This document shows positions 30,701 to 42,200 of a stretch of DNA of 64,000 bases, piece by piece (positions within the stretch are counted from its first letter, which is position 1; each line of letters starts with the position of its first letter). Both the position numbers and the translations under genes were made by a program. Below the pieces are notes generated by a model. That model did no database searches. It was not told the origin of the DNA and worked only from the letters and a program-made list of their open reading frames with translations. Source of the stretch: Ligula intestinalis (lineage: Eukaryota; Platyhelminthes; Cestoda; Diphyllobothriidea; Diphyllobothriidae). The stretch lies in the NCBI GenBank assembly GCA_036362985.1, contig JAYGXS010000002.1:91108990-91172989 (forward strand), given 5' to 3'.

Positions 30701-33489
30701 AAAAAGCAGTCAGTTAGTACATTTTGCCCGAGTAATGAGATGAAGGTGATGGAGGAAACAAAGAAGGGGCTGCTGAAAATAACAAACTCGAAATGTTCGC
30801 CCAAACATTAGATACTGCCGAAATCAACCGGTTATAGCGAGGTAGACGATTCAACATATCTGAACTTCTAACAGGCTTCTTTTGTTCTTTCTAAATGGTT
30901 CCTCGACGCCCAATCAGGACAATAGCCTTTCATCTTGAGAGCAGAAACTGAGGAAATCTTAGTGGTTCTGGGTGCAGTTCAAGTAGAAGTCGCGACACGC
31001 CTGCCATAAGGATGAAATCATCAAACCGACTTTGCATTTGTATTTACCCGACTTTTTATAGACAAAAACTTCGAGCATGTGCCCTTTTTATTTATTTTTT
31101 TATTTTTCAGCTCAACAAATTATGCGTACTCGGAGGTTCCAGAAGCTAGGTGCCTGATATGTAAAAGGCTGGATGAATGCACTTTGGCTGACCAAGGACT
31201 CTTTTCCTCAGCAGAATATTAAAAAAAAAATTCTCCTGTGTAATATGAGCAGCACAAATTGGGAATTGTTTACTTGATGAAAATGACGCGTAACACAGAA
31301 TCCTCAGAGGAACCGTTTGCATCACCGGCAGGTCTGTTTAAGTGTCAGCAATGCAGTTATTTATTTTCAGTTCACTTATATTGACTATGTTCCCAGTACT
31401 GTTCAACCCAATAGAAAAATAACCATCTCAAAAGTTTTATTTTGATGTCTACTTACCCCAGAAACTAAAACTTTAATTGTTATTGCTGGCATGCACAAAC
31501 TTGGCTTCAAATTAGGAAAAAGTTCGCGAGTATTATCAAAACTTAGGTCTTAAACCAATTGATAAACAGATAAATCAAACATGGCACCCGGATTTTATCC
31601 CTCTTCGGCCGGACATAAGGCATGTCAAAAGAAAACACAAGAAATAGGTCTTTTGATAGCATTCGAAAATACTTTAGATCCGATAGTATTAGAAATATTG
31701 AATGAGGCCGAATTCATCTGAGTTAATTATGCTACTTAAAGTTGCCTATTTTGTTACACGAAATTTTGAAATATTCCGAGGCTAATACCTGTTCAGTTAT
31801 GTTTGCTGCAGATTTTAACATCCTGTTGGGTATGTGTGTCCTGAACATGCAGATTTCAAAGTCTCTGCTCTCGCAAACACTTATAAAAAAAGATTCACTG
31901 TCGCAATTTACTTCTTGGTTTATATTTTACAGTTAAATCTGCAGCTGTCACAGAAATACATTTTATCGGATACTTTCACACTCTGTTTCTTCGTGAAAAA
32001 GAACATAAGGAAGCTGACATATTCAAGATTATTCCTTAATAAGATTGCGAAGGGATATTTTCTATGTCGCAGATCGTGGAGTAATATTTATTAGACTGCT
32101 TAGAAAAAGTCTGTCATATTCTCACGCATCCTTTCGGAATTCACAAAAGCTTTTTTTACAAAATTGACATGTAGCCAGATAGTTGTTAATTTTCCCATCC
32201 CAAGACTACTTGAAAGTGTCATAAACACAGTAGTTGGCGAAAGTCATAAAGTCTGGCGTAGCTATCGGACGGTCAGTTGCACGTTCATCCGACCGTGTAA
32301 GTTTTATAGATGTGCATAAACCGATGCGCGCGAAATACGGCTTCACAAGGCATGCCTCGTCGGTGGGTGGTATTTGTGGGCTTTCAGGTAGAAATTCACA
32401 CAATTATATACTCATTCGATTTCGTATGAAAGCACCTGCATCCGGAAACATTCACATTGGATTTGAGGATTGGCATGTGACTGCAAATGTCAGTAGTACA
32501 TTTACACATTGGTTCCTACGTCAGTCAAGCGCATAAACGTCATATAGTCAAACGCAGTGAACATGAGGATTCTCCATTAAAATCAAGTTAGTTTTTGGCC
32601 TTGAAAAAGAACGTGTGGATATATGAGCCTTTTGTTGTTACGTTGAATGGGTAAATTTGTCCACATCTTTTCCTTTACAACACAAGTTTACTATAGGCTC
32701 AAAGGACTGTCAGTTGTATTACTCTCTGGGTGTATCGGAAGACTATATTTGCAAGGAACTTCGGTGCCACCTGCCAACGGAAGCTGATGGGTGTGAATCA
32801 GTCGAAGAACTTATACTGCTGGGGTTTAAGTGAGTGAGGGCAAACTGAATGCTAGAAAGTTACCTTAAAATACAAAAGGCAGCCAAGAGTGACTCTTGAG
32901 TAAATAGACCGAACGCTTTACTTGGTAAGCGCCTCAAAAATGTAGCACTTCAGCCACTCGCATCCAAGGGGATCATTTGTCAATGTTCCTTTGAACTCAG
33001 TTTACGGAGAAGATAAAAGGAACAGTGGTGTTTGTGTTGAAAACTGTAACAAAGCTCCTTTAGCAGAAAATCTTGGTAAAAAGAGCTTTTAAATCCGCTC
33101 AAAAACTACTAGTGAATATTTAATGAAATCTACTTGTTTTTACATTGGAGTTAGTCTTCTAAAGGTCCTTCCCTCATGGATATACTAAAGTATATGTAGC
33201 TTTTAAGTTAATCATCGTTGGGTTATTAGGTAGACTATCGTAAAGGGACCGCATTCCATTATACTAATGAGCAAACAATCAATTCAATAGCAAGAAATTG
33301 GAAGGTATCGCAGAGGGCACTTTCAACGGCTTCTAATACCAAAAATGCCCCTAATATACTAATTTTGGGGGATAAAACTACCTTCACTGCTCGAAGATCG
33401 AATGTCTCTGCTCGGGTTTACTAATTTTGAAAGTGACCTAATTTCTGCCGACCCGCCAAGCTAGAATTGCAGGCAGAAAAACATTGCCG
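30701..33489. other. AT-rich intron, nothing recognised
   Basis: About 2.8 kb without a supported gene or known repeat. Searched on the minus strand for an additional LRR exon; none with a 72-bp LRR pattern was found. Confidence 0.5.
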
Positions 33490-33620
33490 CTCAAGATTTA
33501 AGCGTTGGGCAGGTCACGGGTTTGAGCCTTAGATGATGCAGCACATAACATTGTGTATGACTGGCTGACGACAGATAATGAGATAGAAATGGCCATTTCG
33601 GGGTCCCATGTTAATCAGCA
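33490..33620 (+). mobile_element. SINE-like copy (tail and B-box)
   Basis: GTCACGGGTTTGAGCC (B-box-like) followed by TGACTGGCTGACGACAGATA and AGAAATGGCCATTTC. The A-box side is worn. Confidence 0.5.
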
Positions 33621-34044
33621 TAGCTGAGTAAGTAGGCTGAGGATGTAGCGTTTCTTTGGTGCTTATATGAATTGAATTTATTCGTTCCGATCAATCGATT
33701 TTTTCTCAAAATTTAAATATTTCGTTTCAACTAAGTTGTACTTCTTCTGTATTAACTTCTCTCTGTGGAGGATCTGTTGAGTGCCACGGTTTCGGAATGA
33801 ACTATGAATTAAAACCACCCTCCGAGTTTTTCAAGGGTTCCTGCAAAGGGTTCCTGCCTCTCCTATCGCCGGCAGTAAAAGTTACCTAGCAAAATATCAG
33901 GAATTCGTAAAATGGATAGAGGTGTGGCCCTTGTGCAAAATTTTGAAAGAATTGTAGACCAAAGTATTTGATCGTTAAACAGTTTTTTGACTTTTAATTT
34001 CGGTAAATATTCTCATGGTTAACTTTAAAATTCACTGTAGTATG

Positions 34045-34505
34045 CAAAACTTGTTTTTGGCAGTTCTTCGTCAGGCCTCTAACTTTTCAAAACTATCAAA
34101 ATTTGAACATGTAAAAAAATCAATAATTGTCCTAGGTAGGTGCCTATTGGCCACTGCGGTCCTTGTCAGTCTGCGCAAGTGGTCGGCGTGTTGGATGACA
34201 GACTGCCACTCGTAGCTGGGGTGATAAGCTATCGTCGCCTGGCGTAGGCCACGGTAGGGACATGGCTTGTGTTAGGGCTTCTGACAGCAGAGTACTGGAT
34301 TCATTAGGCGTATAGCCACTGCTTCCGCTGTTGTCAGCGCCCGTTGGCGTAGGCCTTTTGTAGACCACTTGCGCAGACTGACAAATTCCGCAATAGCCAA
34401 TAGGCGCCCACCTAGGACAATAATTGATTTTTTTACACGTTCAACTGTTCATAGTTTTGAAAAGTTAGAGTCCTGACGAAGATTTGTGAAAAAACATCTT
34501 TTGCC
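34045..34505. repeat. Foldback element with arms of about 130 bp
   Basis: The left arm (CTTCGTCAGGCCTCTAACTT through AATTGTCCTAGGTAGG to TCTGCGCAAGTGGTC) is inverted at 34369-34500 (GACCACTTGCGCAGACTG through ATTGATTTTTTTACACG to CTGACGAAG). Between the arms lie about 185 bases with further weak self-complementarity. No coding capacity. Confidence 0.8.
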
Positions 34506-35648
34506 TACTACGCTGACTTTTTTGACTTTGTTAAAGCAAGTGTCTAAAGAGCACTCAATAAGTACAACAATAAATTCGTGGAATAATAAAACGCGGGAAT
34601 TCCAATTTGATTCACAAATTACTAATTCCTGGACTTCATGCATGGCAGAGTTTAAACGCTTTAAACGCAGACTACTTTCATTGACAGGCAGAAGACCTGT
34701 TGTAGCAAGACTATGCGGAGCATGTTTTCACTTCATCAAATATATTTTAAACCCAGTTTTCTTATGTGTTTTGAAACGATGTCAGAGCAGATTAGCATTG
34801 ATTACCTTTGTTTGCCGTGAATCCATGGTTTCCCGCAGATGCGTCTTCCATCTGGAGCGTTTTTATTCCATAAATATGAATAAATTCACGTTGGCCGGGG
34901 GGCTTAGCTTCTTAGAGTTTCACCGTTCCTTCATAACGCACAGCAACTCTGGAAAACGTTCCTCTCCTCCAAATGAATCATGCAATTTTTGTTACCCATA
35001 GAATATTCACATACAAACTGCCGAGACCGCGGCAGCGAAGGAAAATAGCTATTTCCGTTGCTTTTTTACCAAAATATTTTCGGCTAGAATAGGTCATGAT
35101 GACCGTGTGGAGAGGTGCATACTGCGCCTACGAAATGAGCTGAGGCAAGGAACGGAAGAGGCGGCCGCCTATCACTTAGAATACTGACAACATTTACCGT
35201 CGTTTGACTTTCCCTAAAACGGCAGCTTGCACGCAAGTTCTAGTCGGCGTAACACACAGAAAGGCTGTGCAGTCGGCTCAGCTTCCTGGTAGTATTACAC
35301 TGGAAGGTCTGCTATCTCGAAGTATTGTCGCTTTAGGTCAGATCACGTTGGTGAAGTTGAAAAGTTGCTACCTATTTATTTCTTGGGAGAACGGGAAAGT
35401 GCTTCCACGAGGAGTGTTTACTCGCATGTCAAAAGGGCGAAAAAATCCATCTTCCACTAGCAGATCTGTAAGCGAATATCTTAAAGCGTTTAACTGAAGC
35501 ATGCATTTACTGCTCTATTCAGAAGCATAACTCGATTTTCCGAGGACCTTCATTAATACATCTCGGAATGCAAGCTTCTTCAATTTATTAAATAGATGCG
35601 AATATTTAGAGGCTGTCAAGTCAAGTCAACTTACAAAGTGTAACTTAC
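34506..35648. other. Intron sequence, no supported gene
   Basis: A 171-codon plus-strand frame at 34486-35001 has no recognisable domain and overlaps the foldback arm; not called. Confidence 0.45.
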
Positions 35649-35720
35649 AAAGTCTCCAATTTCGTCAAGCGTGCGATTCGTTCTGCATGGATCCACGTAA
35701 TTTCATTGTGCTCTAAAAAG
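35649..35720 (-). CDS. slit: SLIT exon: LRR domain 4, repeat 1
   Basis: 72 bp, phase 2-2, too short and lacking a start for automatic ORF detection. Acceptor TGCTACAG before CTTTTTAG; donor TT/GTAAGTTAC. Encodes FLEHNEITWIHAERIARLTK then LETL, a full LRR. With the exons at 27392, 26830 and 24693 this gives LRR domain 4 exactly four repeats between caps, as in vertebrate SLITs. A second GTAAGTT donor lies 14 bases downstream. Confidence 0.88.
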
Positions 35721-36367
35721 CTGTAGCAGAACAGTACTTGGTAAGTTATCAAATAGTGGCTCTCAGCATGAAACTCTCAAGACAGGGATCATCAGGAAAA
35801 ACATTCCTCCTCCAGGTTGTTATAAGGATTGCCCTAATCAAATGAGCATTCCGACATCACTGTGTGTAAGCGCACGTGAATTAGCGATCACCTTTATTCA
35901 GAAAGTACTACTAGAAGCAAACAAGCAGCCAGTTTTATCAGTAAACTTCTCAATGCAATTTCGCTCCAACAGTCATCCTATTGTGCTGCTCCATGTAGTT
36001 TTTCCGTGTCTGAGAGAATCGGTTATTTACTTGTGTGGGGAAAATTCTGTGGATCGTGAATACGATTGTGAATTACTGAGCTTAGTAAATGGTTTTGACA
36101 TAATTAGCTACTAAAAGGCACCCCTTGAAGGGAAAGGCTACAAACAACAGAAGAAAGCAACGGTGTGATTTCTTTATTACGTTTTTTGACTTTTCTTCTA
36201 ACAGTTTTCTAATCTTCGCCATCGCCTTTCCTAGTGGAATCTGGAAAATACCTAATCTTCATTCTTTATTCATCGTAGATGACGAACAGTGGGCATCTGT
36301 CTACATGATCGGCCAGTTAAAAGTGCGTATGAAAGAACGACGACAGTAAAAGCTGCTTTTTACTCAC

Positions 36368-36485
36368 AGATCTTTGGTATCTTCAGGGATGCCTAGGGGT
36401 ATTTCTTGGAGGCGTTTGTAGGAACAGTCAACCTGATTATTTTTGCAGACGCAAGGTTTCGGACACGGTGTAGGCTTCGAACAAA
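36368..36485 (-). CDS. slit: SLIT exon: LRR domain 4 N-cap
   Basis: 118 bp, phase 1 in and 2 out. Acceptor TTAATTGCAG; donor CT/GTGAGTAAA. Encodes CSKPTPCPKPCVCKNNQVDC then SYKRLQEIPLGIPEDTKDL, a canonical LRRNT (CPxxCxCxxxxVxC...L..IP..IP..T..L). The first codon is completed by the A at the end of the exon at 37981. Confidence 0.94.
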
Positions 36486-36659
36486 CTGCAATTAAGAAAT
36501 AGAACAATTTGCAGTTATTTATTGCAACGTACCTCTATGATTCCACCAAATCTCGAGCGGACTTGGGTTGATTTATATGGTCGCCTAGAAAAAAATCGAA
36601 AATAGGAAGGCCGCGCCCAATTTATATAGGTGGTTTTACGATAAAGTTCAGAAGGGATA

Positions 36660-36800
36660 AATATTCCCGTATTTTAACCCCAATCTCACCATAAACCTAA
36701 ACCCCACACTTATCAAAAATCGAAAGCTTTACCCTAACCATGGTCCTAATTCACAACTTAAACCAATCCTAAACTTAAGCCTAATCATTGCCGTAGTCAA
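36660..36800 (+). repeat. Degenerate telomere-like tract
   Basis: Repeated units such as AACCCCAATCTC, AACCTAAACCCC, TTTACCCTAACC and AACTTAAGCCTAATC. These resemble drifted TTAGGG/CCCTAA arrays. A longer example is at 49130. Confidence 0.4.
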
Positions 36801-36840
36801 AAACGTAATTTCACGGGAATTGAGCGCAGAGATAAATAAA

Positions 36841-37771
36841 GTACGGCGAGCGCTGCAAAAAAAATGTCGCAATTTGCGGAAGACAGGTAATCACTCACAA
36901 ATCAACATTAAATACGGTTGCAGTGGTGATTATTCTGCAGTTTAATCTCAAGTCCTTTCCGCCACGCCAGGATGCCGGCTCTGTCTGACCGCTTACAAAG
37001 AGTAGATTTTGTAAAAAAATGGCTAGTATGCATTTTTATAATTGATTTGACTACCTTTATAAATTCAAGTAAAGTTTATAGAAAACTTGGCCGAAAATAT
37101 ATTTTCTTGTACTCGTTTGGTAGGATATTATGCCTTCTTTCGACATTATACTTAGCAAAAGGTTATACTTTGGTTTTAGAAAAATCTATAATTACTAGAT
37201 TTTTTACGGCTGCAAAGTGTTCATTCATAAGATGTTGTATCCACCCATATATTAATGCTCCCTATAATGTATACAGCATGATCTACCTTGATTGCAATAT
37301 TTATGAGAACTATAGGACTTCTTTTTAGAAACTGTAGGCAAAAGCGTCTTCTCCATTAAACAGAGTGTGAACAGCACGCTGTTTGGAAACCTTGAATTCA
37401 GGTGTAACAGTCGGTAAATTTTAAAATTATTCGGCCATTGGGAAATTTTTTAAAACCAAAAGAGACCCTTGGTTTAAGTATAAACTCTAAAAACTAGTAA
37501 TTTGCTACCAAACGAGTAAAAAAATATTTTCGTGTATATTCGAAGTTACGCAGACAGTCAAAATCAATTATAAGCAGCCATTTTTTTCAGAATCTAAATT
37601 TAACAAGCAGTCAGAAAAAGCTCATCAAAAAGCTAGCATGCTAACACAACCGGAAAAAACTTGAGATTAGACTGCACGATAATCACGATTGCAACCGTAC
37701 TCAATGCTCAGTTGTGAGTAATTTCCAGTATTTCGCACATTGCGGCATCTTGCTTGCAGCATTCCCTATAC
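36841..37771. mobile_element. Long-TIR DNA element, diverged (copy A3)
   Basis: Ends GTACGGCGAGCGCTGCAA and, inverted, TTGCAGCATTCCCTATAC. Interior arms share with A1/A2 the strings TGCATTTTTATAATTGA, CTTTATAAATTCAAG and TTTCTTGTACTCGTTTG. No transposase. Confidence 0.7.
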
Positions 37772-37980
37772 TGCATATTGTGGGCTGTTGTCTCTATTTC
37801 CCATGTTCTGTCTAGGCGACCCCACAAGTCCGTCTTACTCTTTAAAAGTTTATGTCATCATGCTTACTCAGTCCCAAGATGTACCACTCAGCAGGATGTA
37901 TGAACGTTAAAACTCCCAGGTGTCTAACGCTGGAAGAAAAACAACCCAGCTGCCGGGCGCAGGCCTGTATGTCCACTTAC

Positions 37981-38297
37981 TGGGACTCCTTTCGGAACAG
38001 CAGGCGGTGCCGACAGCAGCAGCTGAACACTCCAGCGGTGGCATTGGTAGTGTAGTCTGACCGACCTGGAGGCCACCTCTGGGAGGACTGGTGTTCTCTC
38101 GCGCACTCTCCGGTGCCTGATCCGGGCAGGTGAAATGGTTTGTGGACAGACTGGCGATGGGAGCCCCAGCGAGTCTAGGCGGGGATCGGCAGGTTGGGGG
38201 ATGCGGCGAAACGGCTATCCGGTGGCGGTTTCGCCTCATCCAGTCAGGTAGCCATTGCATGTTGCAGTAACAGGCAAAGGGGTTTTCGTCGAAACTT
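37981..38297 (-). CDS. slit: SLIT exon: LRR domain 3 C-cap and linker
   Basis: Acceptor GTGCTTTGTAG before AAGTTTCGACG (phase 2); donor CCCA/GTAAGTGG (phase 1). Encodes SFDENPFACYCNMQWLPDWM, then PTCRSPPRLAG and STNHFTCPD: the four LRRCT cysteines. The remaining roughly 45 residues form a Pro/Ser-rich linker with extra cysteines (LECSAAAVGTACC), also expected before the next N-cap in SLITs. The donor was chosen because it alone gives GTAAGT and the phase needed by the next exon. Confidence 0.92.
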
Positions 38298-38529
38298 CTA
38301 CAAAGCACAAACATCAAATTTAACCCACATTGCCCCGGCTGCGATTGACGGTATAACCGTGTGGGTTAAATAATTAATCTGTTAGAGCTGCGACCACTGA
38401 AGGGCCAAAGCCAATGAACTGACGAACGTGCCCATATGTGGAGAATGTATCTGAGCTCGTCGAAAGACGACTATGGAAGCACTAAATACAGATTGCGCAT
38501 AAGCCGGCAACTACATTGCGCACCCAGCT

Positions 38530-38890
38530 TGTACACCCTAAGGACATGGATGGCCAGTTCAAGATAAAGGAAGTCATCCGGAAAATACCATGTACCAGTT
38601 GCGGGACAATCTTTTGTGGTCAAACCAGAAGAGCTCTATCCACACGCATACACGAACACAATTTAGTGGTGAGGAGATGAGAACAACTACTTGAATTTGC
38701 CATGCACACACAGGCGACATAAAACGCATTTGCATGGAAGCAAACCCGAATCATTGGCATCTGTCCAGTTAGGAAGGGCCGCAAATTCCTGGTGACAATG
38801 CACTCAGATGAAGCGTGTATCAACAAGCATATCGATTTGGATGTGAACTACAAACCTCTCAAGATCCGATGGAAGTCAAATCAGCCACCA
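38530..38890 (+). mobile_element. GIY-YIG endonuclease fragment (third PLE-like type)
   Basis: The frame gives VIRKIPCTSCGTIFCGQTRR, ALSTRIHEHNLVVRR, a stop, then FAWKQTRIIGICPVRKGRKF and HSDEACINKHIDLDVNYKPL. It follows the Y-x-I-PC-x2-C-x3-Y-x-GQT-x-R-x-L-x-x-RI-x-EH pattern of retroelement GIY-YIG domains. The catalytic Tyr reads Phe-Cys and a stop is present, so it is inactive. Confidence 0.65.
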
Positions 38891-40011
38891 CAGACAGCAT
38901 AATTACATGCGGATTACAGCTGTTTTTCCCCCTGACTGCATGATTAAATGTGCGTGATAAATATCTTCCTACAGGCCGCAGAATCCTGTGTAAGTCATAG
39001 TTTTGAGTTACCTATTTTAGCAATGCTCTCAATTGTCAGTCGACGAGCAGGAGAACCAGACTCGAAAATTCACACAATTAATGGTATTATTTTCCAAAGG
39101 ACTTTATGGTAAACAATATTTGAAAGGTTCGATGCAGCCGTTTATATTCTGTTAAAATATCGTTTGGTGTGATGAGTAGTGTCTTACTGCAAATTGTGTC
39201 TGAATTTTAAAATAACGCTCGTATAGCGGAAAAAGGCACATCTAAATCGGGCATTTAATATACGAATGCATGATTTTCCAAAGTGCTCTAGTTGCGTTTA
39301 ACTCCAAGGTGGTAAACATTTACTGTGCAATGTTTGCTACTTAAATCCTCATGAGTTTTTCGAACAACAATCAGTGGTATGAATACTTTTATTCATCTGG
39401 ACAGCAAAGGTATTTATTTGCCTTAGGGCAGGGATAGCAAGCGGATAACTATGAAATAACATTGACTGTCCAAATTCGGGAAAAATATCTGGATTGCCTT
39501 TTTTTTATTTTAAAATGGAAATGCTTGCTGAACTGCAGTTGCAACATAATATAATAGAACGATGCACGATAGTATGCTGACTTCTAGCCAAATCTTTCAA
39601 GCCGCATATTTTAGTAACAGTTGCGAAAAATAACTTAGTGATGGTATTTTTCTTTTCTGTCCCGTGAACTGTATTACCTAAGGCATGCCATCTATCGACA
39701 GTCGTTAGAAGCCCCATTTAAACAAATACTTTGGGAGAACTTACATTTTTTGAACTTTAACGCACGAAGGGAGGAAACATTTCCGACTTGCATGCTTACA
39801 AACTCTTACAAGCCTGCCAAAGCAGTATTTGTTTTCAAATTGCTTCCTTTCTAACTTTGTTAAAACTATAAAACTAGTCTATGTCCTTTCGTGGCTCTTT
39901 AAAAAAATTTCAAGTTTAAAAGGAGGTATGCTACATATGGAAGACAGTATAAATTTCGAAAGGATCATCAAAAGGAGTGTAGATACTGTTGCTTGCTTTT
40001 CGTTGCTGGTT
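38891..40011. other. AT-rich intron, nothing recognised
   Basis: A 69-bp open segment with splice-like ends at about 39751-39819 (minus) was considered as an LRR exon but lacks the LRR asparagine and leucines; see rejected items. Confidence 0.5.
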
Positions 40012-40080
40012 TATCTCTGACGATAGGCTCCAGCAAGAGCCCGAAAGCTCAGACGAATAAAATTACGGTTCCGGTGATCG
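40012..40080 (+). ncRNA. Hammerhead ribozyme motif, best-preserved AGCU type
   Basis: Core CTGACGA at 40017. Stem I UCU/AGA is perfect. Stem II GGCTC/GAGCC is perfect over five pairs with loop CAGCAA. GAAAGCTC ends at 40050. All core residues fit CUGANGA and GAAA. Stem III is the loop-less palindrome AGCU. The PLE end block GTTCCGGTGATCGC and CTTCTTCTAGG follows, so this is a solo PLE terminus. Confidence 0.8.
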
Positions 40081-41024
40081 CAACGACTTCTTCTAGGCAG
40101 ATACCTGGGATTCAAACCTTTGCCTCGATTCGTGAATAATGTATATCAATTTATAATGCAAAAATTTTATAAAAAAAGATTATCATCTCTTAATCCCTAA
40201 GCAAAACTTTTAAAGCAGCTTATGCTCTCCCAACAGGGACAAGTGAAATGAAGTTAGGATGGATTTCGTATAGGTCTTGATAAATTTAACAGTGATTTTA
40301 GAAAGCCAAATGCCAGCAAGCGAACTTTCACTAACTGGTTTCATGTGACATTTTATAGTAGTCCCTTTGTCTTTTGAGAGCAAAATTACTGCGAAATGCT
40401 TCAACGTAGGTGTTATGCAGTTCGAGAAACTGCAAACTTAATGTTAGAGATTAATGTGTAGTCCTGGAGAAAACTTTTTATTGGAAAGCGCAGCATGACC
40501 GAATGTTACGAAGAGTGTAAGAGGTTTTTTCTATATGGGCAAGATATGGTCAGGAAGACCCACATGTACTGCCCGAAAATCGCGTCAGTCGGTAAGAAAA
40601 TCCGACGTATAGTAAGCAAACACCACCAAAAACAATGTTATTCGATCTCATCCAAATAACAAAATTATGCAGAACAATAATTTGCAAGGTTGGCGTTGGG
40701 TTCCCCCACCCTTTGTCTGATAGATTACGTCTGAGAAGGATCGATCTCCACTGCAGTGAATACATTTTCAGAACACCAGTCTACCAAATTAACACGCTAT
40801 GTCATAGGACCTGATTTTAAGCCCGAATACTGGATTCTTAAGGAAAATGCATGGGAATATTTGAGCTAAGTAACAAAAACATATGATACAAACGTTGAAT
40901 AAAACGGAATTCGTACACGTGTTCCAATCTTTGCAAGCTAAACGTTGCGTTGGCGATGCATCTTAACCTGTTTGAATGGAGAAGTCTAAAAGGGTGTGGG
41001 TTAGGAAATCGCAGGCTTTCTTAC

Positions 41025-41096
41025 AGTACTCGCAGGTTCAATAGATCAGCAAAGGTGTCACTCGCCAGGCATTCGAGCTTATTGTCGTGGAGTGAT
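41025..41096 (-). CDS. slit: SLIT exon: LRR domain 3, last repeat
   Basis: 72 bp, phase 2-2. Acceptor CTTTTAG; donor CT/GTAAGAAAG. Encodes SLHDNKLECLASDTFADLLN then LRVL, matching the last repeat of vertebrate LRR domain 3 (SLYDNQI...). The upstream intron is only 60 bases. Confidence 0.93.
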
Positions 41097-41156
41097 CTAA
41101 AAGAAGGAAAAGTGGATTAGCGCGATTATATTTGGAACGAGGCTTCAGTTACTTAC

Positions 41157-41228
41157 AGCACTTCCAAATGTCGCAGATGGCCAAATAAGCGTCGATTTAT
41201 TGCAGTAAGTGAGTTGTTATTTAGATAC
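41157..41228 (-). CDS. slit: SLIT exon: LRR domain 3, penultimate repeat
   Basis: 72 bp, phase 2-2. Acceptor ATCTTACAG; donor CT/GTAAGTAAC. Encodes YLNNNSLTAINRRLFGHLRH then LEVL. It is the next exon after the N-cap at 42527, so domain 3 shows only two full repeats where known SLITs have about five. Confidence 0.93.
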
Positions 41229-41527
41229 CTGTAAGATAAACAAGAAGGCATCTTAGTAGACCAGTCATTCGATGAGAAAATGTATAGAGCTCAAATTAGG
41301 GTTATTGTTTTCTGTCCTAATGAGACTGCAGAATCTTAAGTTTGGGTGATTAATATGAGTGCATTTTGGTAGACTGAAATTGTCGACTTGGTAGGAGGAT
41401 CCTCGTACATGGACTTATCATCATGTATGTTCCTCTATCATTTTACCCTATTATTGATATCAGTTTACATGCAGAAATGAATGCCAATGACATAATTAAC
41501 TCGCTTTTAAACATTACCGCCAAAGAA

Positions 41528-42200
41528 ACGAAAGACTGGAGTGTCTATTTCTGGCTAAGTGGCCGTCAGCAGCTAATCATACCCAACCCCTAAGTGGTGC
41601 AACAGCTGAGGCCCGAAACCACCACTTGTTGATATGAAGTCGAGCAGTGTAACACGTTTCTAATTATTTTAGGATATTTTACCGGAAGACAAGAGAATCC
41701 TGGATGGCCATTTCTACCTTATTAGGCGTCGTCGGCTAGATATATTCTACTCCAGTGTAGCAGCGGAAATTGCCGCTACCCTCGAGTTTCGAACCCACGT
41801 CTCTCTGGTCAGGGGGCTAACGCCCTTTCCATCGAGCTTTTTGGCTCAACGTCTTGACGGATGTTGATCGGGACCATATATTAGTAGATAGGTGTACTCC
41901 GATCAGATACAGGGCACAACCGCCCTTGATGTCCTTGTGTGGTTCGTGCACCTATGGCAATGTCCACTGCTACGCTTGAGTAGAGTATATCCAGCCGAAG
42001 ATGCCTAATAAGACAGAAATGGCCATCTCAATTCTCTTGCCTTACGGTAAAGTGTCCTAAAAAATAATAAATATGTTGCTGAAACACAGTAAGTAACATT
42101 ACAATTAGCCATGTGGCAGGGTTCGTAGGTGCACGAACCAGACAAGGGCATCAAAAACCAGGGTGGGTGTGCCCTGCATCTGATCTGTGTATGCCTATCT
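41528..42200. mobile_element. Cluster of SINE-like copies and an inverted repeat
   Basis: Minus-strand SINE-like copies at 41528-41650 (tail plus worn head) and 41690-41860 (A-box-like GCTCGATGGAAAGGGCG, B-box-like GTGGGTTCGAAACTC). A plus-strand tail is at 41995-42060. Sequence 41875-41965 (TAGTAGATAGGTGTACTCCG to GGTTCGTGCACCTA) recurs inverted at 42118-42200, flanking the plus copy. Confidence 0.6.

Noticed and set aside
30491..30811. 106-codon frame across the CTT microsatellite (poly-Leu) and its reverse (poly-Arg)
   Set aside because: The frame exists only because a trinucleotide repeat has no stops in these phases.
34486..35001. 171-codon plus-strand frame
   Set aside because: Starts inside a foldback arm and shows no known domain or matching repeats.
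39751..39819. 69-bp minus-strand segment with CAG acceptor and GTAAGTT donor, open in the LRR phase
   Set aside because: Encodes LVRVCKHASRKCFLPSC-like residues without the LRR asparagine and leucine positions, and is 69 rather than 72 bp. Treated as a decoy exon.
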